This document shows, piece by piece, positions 1 through 8,435 of a stretch of DNA of 64,000 bases. The DNA is from JALORV01 sp963780715. GTDB taxonomy: Bacteria > Pseudomonadota > Gammaproteobacteria > Burkholderiales > Burkholderiaceae_F. The translations under genes and the position numbers were made by a program. The notes under the pieces are model-generated. The model worked only from the letters and a program-made list of their open reading frames with translations. It was not told the origin of the DNA and searched no databases. Numbering within the stretch: the first letter of the stretch is position 1; each line of letters begins with the position of its first letter. The stretch lies in the NCBI GenBank assembly GCA_963780715.1, contig CAWADK010000024.1, forward strand, positions 124,001 through 188,000, in the 5' to 3' direction.

Positions 1-1951
1 CGACGTAGTTGTTCGACGGAACCGGCGGTATCGACGAAGCCAGCGACGCGTAAACCCCCGGCAGTGCATTCGGCGGCGGCGTCAGGCCGCGCACCGATCC
101 GTCCGGCCCGACGCGCTGCAGGTAGATCACCCACTGCCTCGAGTTCATCGGCCCCAGCGGTTGCGACCACGCGACCACAAACTCACCATCGAAGTAAGTG
201 GTCGTCACCGCCGCCCGTGTGCCGGCCGTGCCGGCTACGTTGATCGGCCCGCCATCGAGCACAGTGAGGTCGGGCGCGAAGCGGCGCGCGTAAACGAAGC
301 CGTCGCTCGTGATCCAGGCGATCAGCACGCCGCTGCCGCTCGCCGCCATGTGGATGCGGCCGGCAGGAATCTGCACGACGACGCCGGTTGCATCGAGCAC
401 CATGCCGGCTGGCGTCACGCGGGCGAGCTTCCATCCGGTGGCGTCACCGTAGGCGACGATGAAGTTCGTGCCGTCGAAGACAACGTTCGGTGTGATCGCG
501 CTGTAGCTGAAGTCCGGCGAGATGCGGAACGGCGTGCCCAGCGTTGCGTCGGGTGCGACGAAGCGTCCTTCGATAAAAGTCGACGAGGACGTCGCCGGTC
601 CACCGTAGTAGATCACCAGGAAGGCGCCGCCGCCGTAGGCAACGGACGGGTGCCGCGACGTCACGCCCGGCGCCATGGGCGCGATACCCTGTGGCAATAG
701 CACGAGCGGCGACGCGTCGGTCAGCACACCGTTCGCCGAGATGCGATGCGCGACGATCGACGGCTCCGTGGTGCCGGTGATGCTTGGCGCGATCGGATTG
801 CGCTGCTCGAACACGGCGAGATAGGTGCCCGCGCCGAAGGCGAGCGACAGGGTTTCGCGCGTGTCGTTCGAGAGCACCGGAGGGCCGATATCGATGATGG
901 ACGGCAGCGACGCGTTCGGCCCGTCGGGCAGGCGCAGATACCCCATGCGGCGCAGCAGCCACTTGTTGGTCAGCGCGTCATAGGTGTAGTTCTTTCCGAG
1001 CACGAGAAAGGTCGTGCCGCTCGACGCCGCAGCCGGCGTGTCGACCGGATCGGGTGGATCGCCCACGTTGGTCTGTGTCAGCACGCCAAAGGTGGGGCCC
1101 ATCACCTCCTCGGGATTGCTCATGCCTTTGCGCACACCACCGACATGGAAGCCGCGTGCCTCGATGGTGTTTGTGAGGATCGTCGAGCCTTGCGAGGAAC
1201 CCACCGTATGGCGCCGGATGACGCCTGCGCCCGGGGCGATCCACGTGGTTTCGTTCGTGGTGACCGGGATGACCTGGCCGTTGGATGTCAACTTCGCGTT
1301 CGCAGTGATCGTCGCGAGGCGTCTGGCGGCCGCCGGGAAGGTGCCCGCGGGCACGGTGACCGACTCGAAGCCCATGATGCTGATCGTCTGCGTCGCATCG
1401 ACGGTCTCGTTCTTGCCGTCGCCGTCAAGGTCCATGCCGAAGTCCAGGCCCGTCTTGGTGAGCGAGGAAACGGGGCCGGCGGCCACCGGGAACAGCAGCT
1501 CGACATAGGGAATGACTCCCGCCGTGAGGGTGTCGGTCGCATCGTTGTTGCCGTAGAAGGCGACCCCACCAGGAAGCTTGCGGTAATACATCTCATAGGC
1601 GGGCGTGGCCGGCGCGTCACCGAAGAGCCGCTCGGCGAACACCGTCGTGGAGACACCGAGCACGGTCTTGTTGCCGGCAATCGACACGGAGGCCAGTTCG
1701 TACTGCGTGGTCCCCATCGCGGACGTCGCCGAGTTGTAGGTCCAGCTGTCGAAGCCACCGGTCGGGACATAGTTCTGCGGGTCCCCCGGCCCGGTCAGCA
1801 ACGGCTGCAGCGGATCGGTGATCGGGATCGGAGCGGGAGCGGGGGCACTGCCGCCATCACCTCCGCCGCCGCCGCACGCCGCGGCCAGCGCCGCGATCGT
1901 GACAGCCATCGACAGGCGCCTGAACGAGCCGAAAGTCCTGGGTGCAGTCAT
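1..1951 (-). CDS. Repeat-containing lipoprotein, 3' end cut by the window edge
   Basis: The open frame runs leftward from ATG at 1951 off the start of the window, giving about 650 visible codons. Residues 1-26 form a lipoprotein signal ending in LAAAC, followed by a glycine-rich linker, so the protein should be anchored to a membrane. The middle part holds a segment ending in a long Thr/Val-rich stretch. From about residue 370 onward, short motifs such as FGAGTYLAVFE, YGGGAFLVIYY, FDGTNFIVAYGD and YFDGEFVVAWS recur at roughly 50-60 residue spacing. This looks like blades of a beta-propeller. No enzyme motif was recognised and the function is unknown. Confidence 0.75.
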   Translation of the reverse strand, partial: MTAPRTFGSFRRLSMAVTIAALAAACGGGGGDGGSAPAPAPIPITDPLQPLLTGPGDPQNYVPTGGFDSWTYNSATSAMGTTQYELASVSIAGNKTVLGVSTTVFAERLFGDAPATPAYEMYYRKLPGGVAFYGNNDATDTLTAGVIPYVELLFPVAAGPVSSLTKTGLDFGMDLDGDGKNETVDATQTISIMGFESVTVPAGTFPAAARRLATITANAKLTSNGQVIPVTTNETTWIAPGAGVIRRHTVGSSQGSTILTNTIEARGFHVGGVRKGMSNPEEVMGPTFGVLTQTNVGDPPDPVDTPAAASSGTTFLVLGKNYTYDALTNKWLLRRMGYLRLPDGPNASLPSIIDIGPPVLSNDTRETLSLAFGAGTYLAVFEQRNPIAPSITGTTEPSIVAHRISANGVLTDASPLVLLPQGIAPMAPGVTSRHPSVAYGGGAFLVIYYGGPATSSSTFIEGRFVAPDATLGTPFRISPDFSYSAITPNVVFDGTNFIVAYGDATGWKLARVTPAGMVLDATGVVVQIPAGRIHMAASGSGVLIAWITSDGFVYARRFAPDLTVLDGGPINVAGTAGTRAAVTTTYFDGEFVVAWSQPLGPMNSRQWVIYLQRVGPDGSVRGLTPPPNALPGVYASLASSIPPVPSNNYV

Positions 1952-2215
1952 ACGGTTCTCCCATCCGGAAAGGGCGATGAGAGACGCATCCCTGACCACC
2001 GGGCGCATCTCTCGACGGCCCGAAGCTGGCCGCAATGCGGCCATGCCTACATGCATCAAGCTAGGAAGGAACGGCCAGACTGCCTTGATCGGCGACAACC
2101 GCACCAGCCAAACAACCGACTTGTCGCCGGCCGCGGTTCGTCGGATCCTGCGCCGGTTGTGAGCGCCGCCGTCCCTCCCCCGCACCCGCCGTCTCCGCGC
2201 GCGCAGCGCGCTGCG

Positions 2216-3115
2216 ATGACGCGCGCGTCGACGCCCGAGTCTCGGCGTGGACCTCGCATCGGCTACTTCCGCCTGCACTGGCGTGGCGAGCTTCCGTTGG
2301 CGGCGGCTGTCATCGTCAGTGCCGCGCTGGTCTGGGGCGTCGTGGAGGCGGTGCGACTCACCGGTCGCCTGTTTCCTTATACCGAGGCGCCCTGGGTCGC
2401 CGCGTTGCTATGGCTGTTCGAAGTCGCGCTCCTGATCGTGGGTGTCATCTGGTGGGGCATGGGCGTGCAGCGCGCCGCCATTCGCAGTGTGGACAAGGGC
2501 GGCTCGATGCTCGTCGCTCTCCTCACCGGGGTGGTCGGTTACGGCGCCTTCATCTGGGTGGGACTCTTCTGGATCAACTCGGCGCGCCACGTGTGGCCGG
2601 ACGTGAAAGCGACGCTGTCGGGCGATCTGCAGCCCGCCGCGGTCACGCTGGAGCCGGGTGGTTTGCTCGCCGTGCAAGGCGCCTTCGAGTTCGGCACGAT
2701 GCGCGTCGTGCGCGAGGCTCTTGCGGCCCACCCGACGGTTCGCACCGTGCGGCTCGAAAGCCGGGGCGGTCGCGTCGCGGAAGGTCTCGCGCTCGGCCGG
2801 CTACTCGTCGACCGCAACCTGGACACGCTGGTGACCGGTGAGTGCAGCAGTGCATGCGTGACGGCGTTCGTGGGTGGCAACCGGCGGCTGATTGGCCCGG
2901 CCGCGCGCCTCGGACTGCACAGCGCTGGCGGGAGTGGCGTCAGCGCAAAGCATGTGGATGAGGCGAATCGGCGCAGTGACGCGTTCATGGCCGCACGCGG
3001 CGTCGATGCTCACGTTCTCGCAATCGGCGCAGCGACCGCCAACGACGACATCTGGTTTCCGGCGCACCCGGTGCTGCTCGCCTCCGGGCTGGCAACGGAG
3101 CGCGTCGGACGCTGA
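2216..3115 (+). CDS. Membrane protein with periplasmic ClpP/crotonase-like (COG3904-type) domain
   Basis: A 299-residue protein with three predicted membrane segments (about 25-47, 60-80 and 98-120), followed by a C-terminal soluble domain of about 170 residues. The motif GECSSACVTAF (about 209-219) and LGLHSAGG (about 233-240) resemble the Ser-containing and His-containing loops of COG3904-type proteins. These are distant relatives of ClpP and crotonase found in the periplasm or membrane. The ATG at 2216 was chosen because it lies just before the first membrane segment; the frame is open much further upstream. It ends next to the convergent RNase Z-like gene. Peptidase activity is inferred, not shown. 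Confidence 0.65.
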   Translation: MTRASTPESRRGPRIGYFRLHWRGELPLAAAVIVSAALVWGVVEAVRLTGRLFPYTEAPWVAALLWLFEVALLIVGVIWWGMGVQRAAIRSVDKGGSMLVALLTGVVGYGAFIWVGLFWINSARHVWPDVKATLSGDLQPAAVTLEPGGLLAVQGAFEFGTMRVVREALAAHPTVRTVRLESRGGRVAEGLALGRLLVDRNLDTLVTGECSSACVTAFVGGNRRLIGPAARLGLHSAGGSGVSAKHVDEANRRSDAFMAARGVDAHVLAIGAATANDDIWFPAHPVLLASGLATERVGR

Positions 3116-4150
3116 CTACTGTGCCGCGGCCGGCATGGACTCTCCGGCGCCATGCCAGGCCGCCTGCAGTTCGGCGATCAGTTCGGCCGCCCGACCCTCG
3201 TAGCGCGGCGAGAAGTGCAGCGGCACCACGGCGTGTGCGCCGACACGCCGCGCGATCGTGCCCGCCTGCCGTGCGGTCAGGTGGTTCTTGCGCGCTGCAT
3301 GGTCGGCTTCCGCCTCCATGAACACGGCCTCGATGTAGAGCAGGTCGACCCCGGCCAGCAGTGCCTCGAGCGCGCGCACGTTGGCCTCGGTGTAGCGGAT
3401 GTCAGTGACGTAACCGATACGGCGCCCGGCGACCAGATCGAAGGCTGGGCGCAGCTCGCCGAGGGTGCGGGAAAGCGCGTGTTCTCCGGCGCCGTCCTGC
3501 CAGCGGATCGCGATCGGCGTGTCGTCGGGGGCGCCGGCGGCGAGTGCGCGCCTTGCCTCGCGCAGCCAGTGGCCGGTCGCCAGCCCCCACTCGGCAAGGC
3601 GGTTCTTCCAAACATTGACGTGCGTCGCCTCTTCCAGCGCGAAGGCGAGGCACGGTATGTCGTGGTCGAGGAAGCGGCCGCGCACGCGGAAGCCTTCCTC
3701 GGAGTGAAGCACGTCACCCTGCGCCATCCACGCTTCACCGTCCTCGCGCGTGAAGCGGTTGCGGCTGCGGAACAGCGCCTGGCGACCCGCTCCGTCGGGT
3801 GTCAACTCGCGCACCGTGATCGTCAGCGGCACTTCGTAGCGGTGCACGACGTTCCAGGTGTAGGCGGCGAGCTTGTGTTCAACGCGTTCGATGAAGCCCG
3901 GCCCGCCGGTCAGCGTGGCGTGCTCCTTGCGTCCGAGCACCACGCGCAGCCAGTGATCGAATCCCGCGAAATGGTCGACATGCGTGTGGCTGATGAAGAT
4001 GTCCGAGATCCGCAGCAGCTTGCGCGGCGGCAGGCCGGATACATCGCCAAAGTCAAACAGCAGTGCGCGCCGCTCGTCGCGGAAATCGACATACAGGCCG
4101 GGGTCGCCGAAGGCGTCGTTGACCAGCCGCGGCTCGAAGAGGGGATGCAT
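3116..4150 (-). CDS. RNase Z-like metallo-beta-lactamase-fold hydrolase
   Basis: A 344-residue protein of the metallo-beta-lactamase fold. The zinc motif HTHVDH is at residues 55-60. The C-terminal part carries NHLTARQA and VVPLHFSPRYEGRA, which match the HLTA and THFSxRY signatures of ribonuclease Z. RNase Z cleaves the 3' trailer from precursor tRNA, but bacterial family members of this size include general phosphodiesterases, so tRNA processing is only a possibility. It is transcribed towards the COG3904-type gene with no gap and lies divergent from the cytochrome c gene at 4325, which carries an FNR-type box in the shared upstream region. Confidence 0.75.
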   Translation of the reverse strand: MHPLFEPRLVNDAFGDPGLYVDFRDERRALLFDFGDVSGLPPRKLLRISDIFISHTHVDHFAGFDHWLRVVLGRKEHATLTGGPGFIERVEHKLAAYTWNVVHRYEVPLTITVRELTPDGAGRQALFRSRNRFTREDGEAWMAQGDVLHSEEGFRVRGRFLDHDIPCLAFALEEATHVNVWKNRLAEWGLATGHWLREARRALAAGAPDDTPIAIRWQDGAGEHALSRTLGELRPAFDLVAGRRIGYVTDIRYTEANVRALEALLAGVDLLYIEAVFMEAEADHAARKNHLTARQAGTIARRVGAHAVVPLHFSPRYEGRAAELIAELQAAWHGAGESMPAAAQ

Positions 4151-4186
4151 ACATCTTCTTTAGAGCGGGTGCCCGGTCCGCTGGCA

Positions 4187-4200
4187 TTGCCTTCGGTCAA
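4187..4200 (+). promoter_or_regulatory. FNR/ANR/FixK-type box upstream of cytochrome c
   Basis: TTGCCTTCGGTCAA fits TTG(A/C)-N6-TCAA, the half-site pattern bound by FNR/CRP-family oxygen regulators. It lies about 125 bases before the cytochrome c start. The same 14 bases recur at 7803-7816 before a paralogous cytochrome gene. In both places an ATTGAACA element follows after exactly 24 further bases (4225 and 7841), consistent with a conserved promoter. The regulator is inferred from the pattern only. Confidence 0.6.
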
Positions 4201-4324
4201 TACCGGGTCGGAAACGCAGGCCACATTGAACACAGTAAGCAAGGCGCAACGGCAGCCTGCCGGGGTGCTGGTATGCGTTGCGTCGGTCAAAGCCGGCTGG
4301 CAGGCATTCGATGAAGGAGATCGT

Positions 4325-4744
4325 ATGTCCGCCAGAACACTCGCCGTCCTCGTTGCCGGAGCCTTTGGACTCGCATCGGCCACGCTCGCCGCGGACCCGC
4401 CGAAAGCGGCATTCGGCAAGGATCAGTTCAACGCGCGCTGCGCGTCGTGCCACGGCGTTAGCGGCAAAGGCAATGGACCGGTCGCCAAGCAGATCGGCAC
4501 GACCGTTCCCGACCTCACCACGTATGCGAAGCGCAATGGTGGAAAGTTCCCGGTCGAACTGGCGTGGATGAAGATCGACGGCCGGCCCGTGAGTTTCGAC
4601 ACCGAGCGCAACATGCCGGTGTGGGGGCGTGACTTCCGTCACGAGGCTATCGCCAACGTCGACGCAAAGGCCAAGCCCGAGAGTTACGTGGCCGCCGAGA
4701 TCGCCGCCATCGTCGAGTACATGAAGACGATCCAGGTGAAGTGA
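4325..4744 (+). CDS. Exported monohaem cytochrome c, paralog 1
   Basis: A 139-residue protein with a signal peptide (residues 1-22, ending at LAA), so it acts in the periplasm. The haem motif CASCH is at residues 39-43, and Met97 in NMPVWG is the likely distal haem ligand. It is a class I type cytochrome c electron carrier. The start at 4325 is preceded by AAGGAGA. It is clearly paralogous to the genes at 7948 and 22016; the sequences DLTTYAKRNGG, MPVW and ESYVAAEIAA are shared with the 7948 copy. An FNR-type box lies upstream and a solo groEL follows 88 bases downstream. The redox partner is unknown. Confidence 0.88.
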   Translation: MSARTLAVLVAGAFGLASATLAADPPKAAFGKDQFNARCASCHGVSGKGNGPVAKQIGTTVPDLTTYAKRNGGKFPVELAWMKIDGRPVSFDTERNMPVWGRDFRHEAIANVDAKAKPESYVAAEIAAIVEYMKTIQVK

Positions 4745-4752
4745 GGCGGAGA

Positions 4753-4773
4753 GCCCGGCGTGCGGCGCCGGGC
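4753..4773 (+). terminator. Hairpin between cytochrome c and groEL
   Basis: GCCCGGCG and CGCCGGGC form an 8-bp stem around a 5-base loop, nine bases after the cytochrome stop. No T-run follows, so it may be a weak terminator, attenuator or mRNA-stabilising hairpin rather than a strong stop before groEL. Confidence 0.4.
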
Positions 4774-4832
4774 ACTTGTTGGACCGCGCGGCGAGGGGAT
4801 CGGGGTCCGACCCCGGCCCCAGGAGTGAAGAC

Positions 4833-6452
4833 ATGGCACACAAACAGGTCCTGTTCCGTTCGGCCGCGCGCGAGAAAGTGGTGCGCGGCGCCACCCAGCT
4901 GGCTGATGCCGTTCGCATCACGCTAGGCCCGAAGTCGAAGTCGGTGCTGATCCAGAAAAAGTGGGGCACGCCAATCGTCTGCAACGACGGCGTGACGATT
5001 GCCAAGGAGTTCGACCTGAAGGACGCGGAGGAGAACCTCGGCGCACAGATGCTGCGCCAGGCGGCCGAGAGAACCGGCGATGCGGTCGGCGACGGCACCA
5101 GCACCTCGACGGTGCTGGCGCACGCGATGTTCGCCGACGGCGTGCGCAATGTGGTGGCGGGTGCGAGCGCGATCGACATCAAGCGTGGCCTGGATCGCGC
5201 CTGCAAGCGCGCCGTGGAGGCATTGAAGGCGCTGTCGCGTCCGGTGGCGGTGCGCAAGGAGAAGGCGCAGGTCGCGACGATCTCGGCCCACAACGATCCG
5301 GCGATCGGCGAACTCGTCGCCGAAGCGATGGAGAAGGTAGGAGGTGAAGGCGTCATCACCGTCGAGGAATCGCGCACGACGGACACCACGCTCGACGTGG
5401 TCGAAGGCATGCAGTTCGACCGCGGCTTCCAGTCGCCCTACTTCATCACCAACGCGGAGAAGATGGAGGCGGTGCTCGAGGACGTTGTCGTGCTGCTCTC
5501 CGAACGCAAGATCGGCAATCTGGCGGACTTCCTGCCGCTGCTCGATCAGGTGGCGAAGGCCGGCCGCCCGCTGCTGGTGGTGGCCGAGGAAGTGGAGGGC
5601 GAAGCGCTCGCCGCGCTGATCGTCAACCAGATCCGCGGCATCCTCAAAAGTTGCGCAGTGAAGGCGCCGGGCTTCGGTGATCGCAGGAAAGCGATGCTGC
5701 AGGACATGGCCGTGCTGACGGGCGGTCAGGTGCTGTCGGAAGAAGCCGGCATGAAGCTCGAAAGCATGACGCTCGAGCAGCTCGGCAAGGCGCGCCGTGT
5801 GGTGGCGGACAAGGACACGACGACGATCATTGGCGGCGCCGGCGCGCGTGCGGCGATCGACGGTCGCATCAAGCAGATCCGGCTCGAGATGGAGAAGGCC
5901 ACGAGCACCTACGACAAGGAGAAGCTGCAGGAGCGGCTCGCCAAGCTTGCCGGCGGCGTCGCGGTCATCCGCGTCGGCGCGCCCTCGGAAGCGGAGATCA
6001 AGGCCAAGCGCGAGGCGCTCGACGATGCGATCAGCTCCACCAAGGCCGCGGTGGCCGAAGGCATCGTTCCGGGTGGCGGCCTGGCGCTGCTGCGCTGTGT
6101 GCAGGCGGTGGCTGACGAGGAAGCGCAGGCGAGTGGCGACGAACGTACCGGAGTGCAGATCCTGAAGCGTGCGCTCGAAGCGCCGGCGCGGCAGATCGCC
6201 GAGAACTCCGCCGTCGACGGTGGTGTCGTGGTCGCGAAGATGCTGGAAGGCAGCGGCAACTTCGGCTTCGACGCGTCGCGCAACCAGTATGTGGACCTGG
6301 TCGAGACCGGCATCATCGACCCGACCAAGGTCGTGCGGGTCGGGCTCGAGAACGCGGTCTCGGTCGCCAGCGTGCTGCTGCTGACCGAGGCGACGATGAC
6401 CGAGATCGAGGAAAAATCCGAACGCGTCCACCCCGGCGAGATGGAGATGTAG
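4833..6452 (+). CDS. groL: Chaperonin GroEL, solo copy without groES
   Basis: A 539-residue 60-kDa chaperonin, near the usual 540-550 length, with the nucleotide-binding motif GDGTST at about residues 86-91 and EGIVPGGG in the equatorial domain. It would fold proteins in the cytoplasm in an ATP-dependent double ring. The N terminus (MAHKQVLFRSAAREK) differs from typical GroEL, and the C terminus ends in HPGEMEM instead of the usual Gly-Gly-Met tail. No groES lies next to it or anywhere in the window, so this is probably an accessory copy rather than the housekeeping one. AGGAG precedes the ATG. The DHH phosphoesterase starts 10 bases downstream, suggesting co-transcription. Confidence 0.93.
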   Translation: MAHKQVLFRSAAREKVVRGATQLADAVRITLGPKSKSVLIQKKWGTPIVCNDGVTIAKEFDLKDAEENLGAQMLRQAAERTGDAVGDGTSTSTVLAHAMFADGVRNVVAGASAIDIKRGLDRACKRAVEALKALSRPVAVRKEKAQVATISAHNDPAIGELVAEAMEKVGGEGVITVEESRTTDTTLDVVEGMQFDRGFQSPYFITNAEKMEAVLEDVVVLLSERKIGNLADFLPLLDQVAKAGRPLLVVAEEVEGEALAALIVNQIRGILKSCAVKAPGFGDRRKAMLQDMAVLTGGQVLSEEAGMKLESMTLEQLGKARRVVADKDTTTIIGGAGARAAIDGRIKQIRLEMEKATSTYDKEKLQERLAKLAGGVAVIRVGAPSEAEIKAKREALDDAISSTKAAVAEGIVPGGGLALLRCVQAVADEEAQASGDERTGVQILKRALEAPARQIAENSAVDGGVVVAKMLEGSGNFGFDASRNQYVDLVETGIIDPTKVVRVGLENAVSVASVLLLTEATMTEIEEKSERVHPGEMEM

Positions 6453-6462
6453 AGAGCGGGCA

Positions 6463-7422
6463 ATGGCGTGCTTCGATGTCTGCAACGGCGACGCCGATGG
6501 CCTGTTCGCACTGCGCCAGTGGCGGCTCGCGCATCCGCAGGATTCGATCGTCGTCACCGGCATCAAGCGCGACATCGAACTGCTGTCGCGAGTCGAGGCC
6601 GGGGCCGATGACCAGGTCGCCGTGTTCGACATCGCGATCAGCCGCAACAACGCGGCGCTGGAGCGGCTGCTCGCAGCCGGAGCCGTCGTCACGTGGTTCG
6701 ACCATCACGCGCCGGGGCGCATCCCGCTGCACGATGGCTTCGCGCCCCACATCGACACCGATCCGGAGACCTGCACCAGCCTGCTGGTCGACCGGCACCT
6801 GAAGGGGCACTTTCGGCTGTGGGCCATCGCGGCCGCTTACGGCGACAACCTCGCGGCGAGCGCGGAGCGGCTGGCGGACGCGGTGCCGTTGTCGCCGCCT
6901 CAGCGCGCGCAGCTGCGCATGCTCGGCGAGGCGGTGAACTACAACGCCTACGGCGACAGCGAGGCCGATGTGCGCATCCACCCGGCGGCGCTGTACCGCT
7001 GGCTCGCGCAGTACGACGACCCGTTCGAGGCCATCGCGCAGGCACCGATCGTGCGCGAACTGGACGCACTGCGCCGGGCCGACCTCGACCGCGCGCGCGC
7101 AGTGGCACCGCGGCACCGGGACGAGCACAGCGTCGTGATCGTGCTGCCCGACGCGCCGTGGAGCCGCCGCGTCTCGGGTCCGTTTGCGAATGAGCTGGCG
7201 CTGCGCGACCCGCAGCGTGCCCACGCCGTGCTGAAGGAACTCGCCAGCGCCGCCTACTCGGTCAGCATCCGGGCACCGATCGCTTCTCCTTTTGGCGCCG
7301 ACGTCCTGGCGCGCGAGTTCGGCGGTGGCGGCCGCGTCGGTGCCGCCGGCATCGACCACCTGCCGGCCGCCGACCTGCCGCGCTTCATGGCACGGCTGGC
7401 GGCGATGCGTTGGGAACAGTAG
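6463..7422 (+). CDS. DHH-family phosphoesterase
   Basis: A 319-residue protein. NGDADG at residues 8-13 and WFDHH with the DHH at 80-82 are the metal-binding motifs of the DHH domain, and FGGGGRVGAAG at about 286-296 is the DHHA1 substrate-binding signature. Family members use two metal ions to cleave phosphodiesters, including short oligoribonucleotides, cyclic dinucleotides and 3',5'-bisphosphates; the substrate here cannot be told. The DHHA1 glycine run is followed by Arg, where many relatives have His. It lies 10 bases after groEL and close to the RNA ligase operon, which makes an RNA or nucleotide substrate plausible. Confidence 0.82.
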   Translation: MACFDVCNGDADGLFALRQWRLAHPQDSIVVTGIKRDIELLSRVEAGADDQVAVFDIAISRNNAALERLLAAGAVVTWFDHHAPGRIPLHDGFAPHIDTDPETCTSLLVDRHLKGHFRLWAIAAAYGDNLAASAERLADAVPLSPPQRAQLRMLGEAVNYNAYGDSEADVRIHPAALYRWLAQYDDPFEAIAQAPIVRELDALRRADLDRARAVAPRHRDEHSVVIVLPDAPWSRRVSGPFANELALRDPQRAHAVLKELASAAYSVSIRAPIASPFGADVLAREFGGGGRVGAAGIDHLPAADLPRFMARLAAMRWEQ

Positions 7423-7492
7423 GGCGCAGCGTCGGCCGAAACGGCGACGGTCACTGCCAGGCCTGCTTTAACGGGTTAGAACGCGAGGGCGA

Positions 7493-7618
7493 TCAGGTCT
7501 GTGGGCGATTCTGCCCGGCGGGCTGCGGCTTCGCGCGATGAGCGTCGACGACCTCGCCCACGGAAATGGCCAACAGAATCACGAACACCGTGACGAGCAT
7601 GAGATTGAGCAGCAACAT
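7493..7618 (-). CDS. 41-residue single-pass membrane protein
   Basis: A small frame from ATG at 7618 encodes one hydrophobic helix (about residues 2-20), then an acidic turn (GEVVDAH) and a basic, proline-rich tail. AAGAGG lies seven bases before the ATG, a good ribosome-binding site that supports a real gene. No family was recognised. It sits between the DHH phosphoesterase and the second cytochrome c, transcribed opposite to both, so a role with the respiratory or stress genes around it is only a guess. Confidence 0.45.
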   Translation of the reverse strand: MLLLNLMLVTVFVILLAISVGEVVDAHRAKPQPAGQNRPQT

Positions 7619-7947
7619 GATGACGCCTCTTCGACCTGCACACCCCGCCTTTGCCCACGGACAGATTCTTGGGCGCGGTGCAAGTGGCCGGTGCCGAGAA
7701 AAGCGCCGACCTTGACGCCGCTCAATCCTGTAAGCGGTCGAGCGATCGGTTCTGCACGACTTCCGCGGCGGTGCTTCAGGTGCCACGCGTCCAGCCGAAG
7801 CCTTGCCTTCGGTCAATGTGAAGCGGAGAACGCCGGCGAGATTGAACAAAGGGTTGTTGTTTACGCAACGCGAGCGTGCCTGGTTGGCGGGAAGCGGTGT
7901 TTCGGTTTGACCCCGGCTGCGGGCACCCAATCAGCAAAGGAAGTTGT
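7619..7947. other. Intergenic region with divergent control signals
   Basis: This 329-base stretch separates the small membrane protein from the second cytochrome c. It holds the FNR-type box at 7803-7816 and the ATTGAACA element at 7841. I see no further convincing frame in it. Confidence 0.5.
7803..7816 (+). promoter_or_regulatory. FNR/ANR/FixK-type box upstream of cytochrome c paralog 2
   Basis: TTGCCTTCGGTCAA is identical over 14 bases to the box at 4187-4200. It lies about 130 bases before the cytochrome start at 7948 and is followed, at the same distance as in the first copy, by ATTGAACAAAG. Site and spacing are shared while most of the remaining upstream sequence differs, which suggests selection on the promoter. 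Confidence 0.6.
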
Positions 7948-8379
7948 ATGTACACAAGACCGCTGGCAATCATCCTGGCAGGAGCCTTTGGGATCGCTGC
8001 CGCCACCACTGCTTTCGCCGCTGGTGAAGCGACCAAGGGGTTGGCCTTCGGCAAGGCCCAGTTCGAGGCCCGATGCGCCACCTGCCATGGCAAGACGGGC
8101 AAGGGCGGCGGGCCTTCTGCCCAGGAACTCAGCATGAAGGTGCCCGACCTCACTACCTATGCCAAACGCAACGGCGGTGCGTTCCCGACGGAACTTGCAT
8201 GGCAGAAGATCGACGGACGGCCCGCGAAGTTCGACATGACGCGCCAGATGCCCGTCTGGGGCAGTGACTTCCGCCACGAAGCGATGGCGGGCGTCAAGCC
8301 CGCGGCTGCGCCCGAGTCTTATGTCGCCGCGGAGATCGCCGCGATGCTCGAGTACCTGAAGAGCATTCAGGTCAAGTAG
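7948..8379 (+). CDS. Exported monohaem cytochrome c, paralog 2
   Basis: A 143-residue protein with an N-terminal signal peptide (to about residue 25). The haem motif CATCH is at residues 43-47, and Met101 in QMPVWG is the likely distal ligand. It shares most of its length with the cytochrome at 4325, including the AGAFG signal region and the ESYVAAEIAA C-terminal helix, so the two arose by duplication. It is expected to carry electrons in the periplasm. AAGGAAG precedes the start at short distance. It converges with the rtcB operon, whose last gene ends 57 bases away. Confidence 0.88.
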   Translation: MYTRPLAIILAGAFGIAAATTAFAAGEATKGLAFGKAQFEARCATCHGKTGKGGGPSAQELSMKVPDLTTYAKRNGGAFPTELAWQKIDGRPAKFDMTRQMPVWGSDFRHEAMAGVKPAAAPESYVAAEIAAMLEYLKSIQVK

Positions 8380-8435
8380 GTGGCCGACTGCGTGGCGCAC
8401 CGCGACTTCGGCCACGCGGTGTGCCGCGCCCCGCG

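Noticed and set aside
2095..2108. TTGATCGGCGACAA as an FNR box
   Set aside because: The second half (GACAA) mismatches the consensus, and no promoter context links it to a related gene; kept only as a weak note.
746..2215. Upstream extension of the COG3904-type gene on the plus strand
   Set aside because: The extension is antisense to the lipoprotein gene and rich in Arg/Gly; the first membrane segment starts after ATG 2216.
4923..6692. Long minus-strand frame of 589 codons opposite groEL
   Set aside because: It mirrors groEL codon structure, has an arginine/histidine-rich composition without family motifs, and overlaps a well-supported gene entirely.
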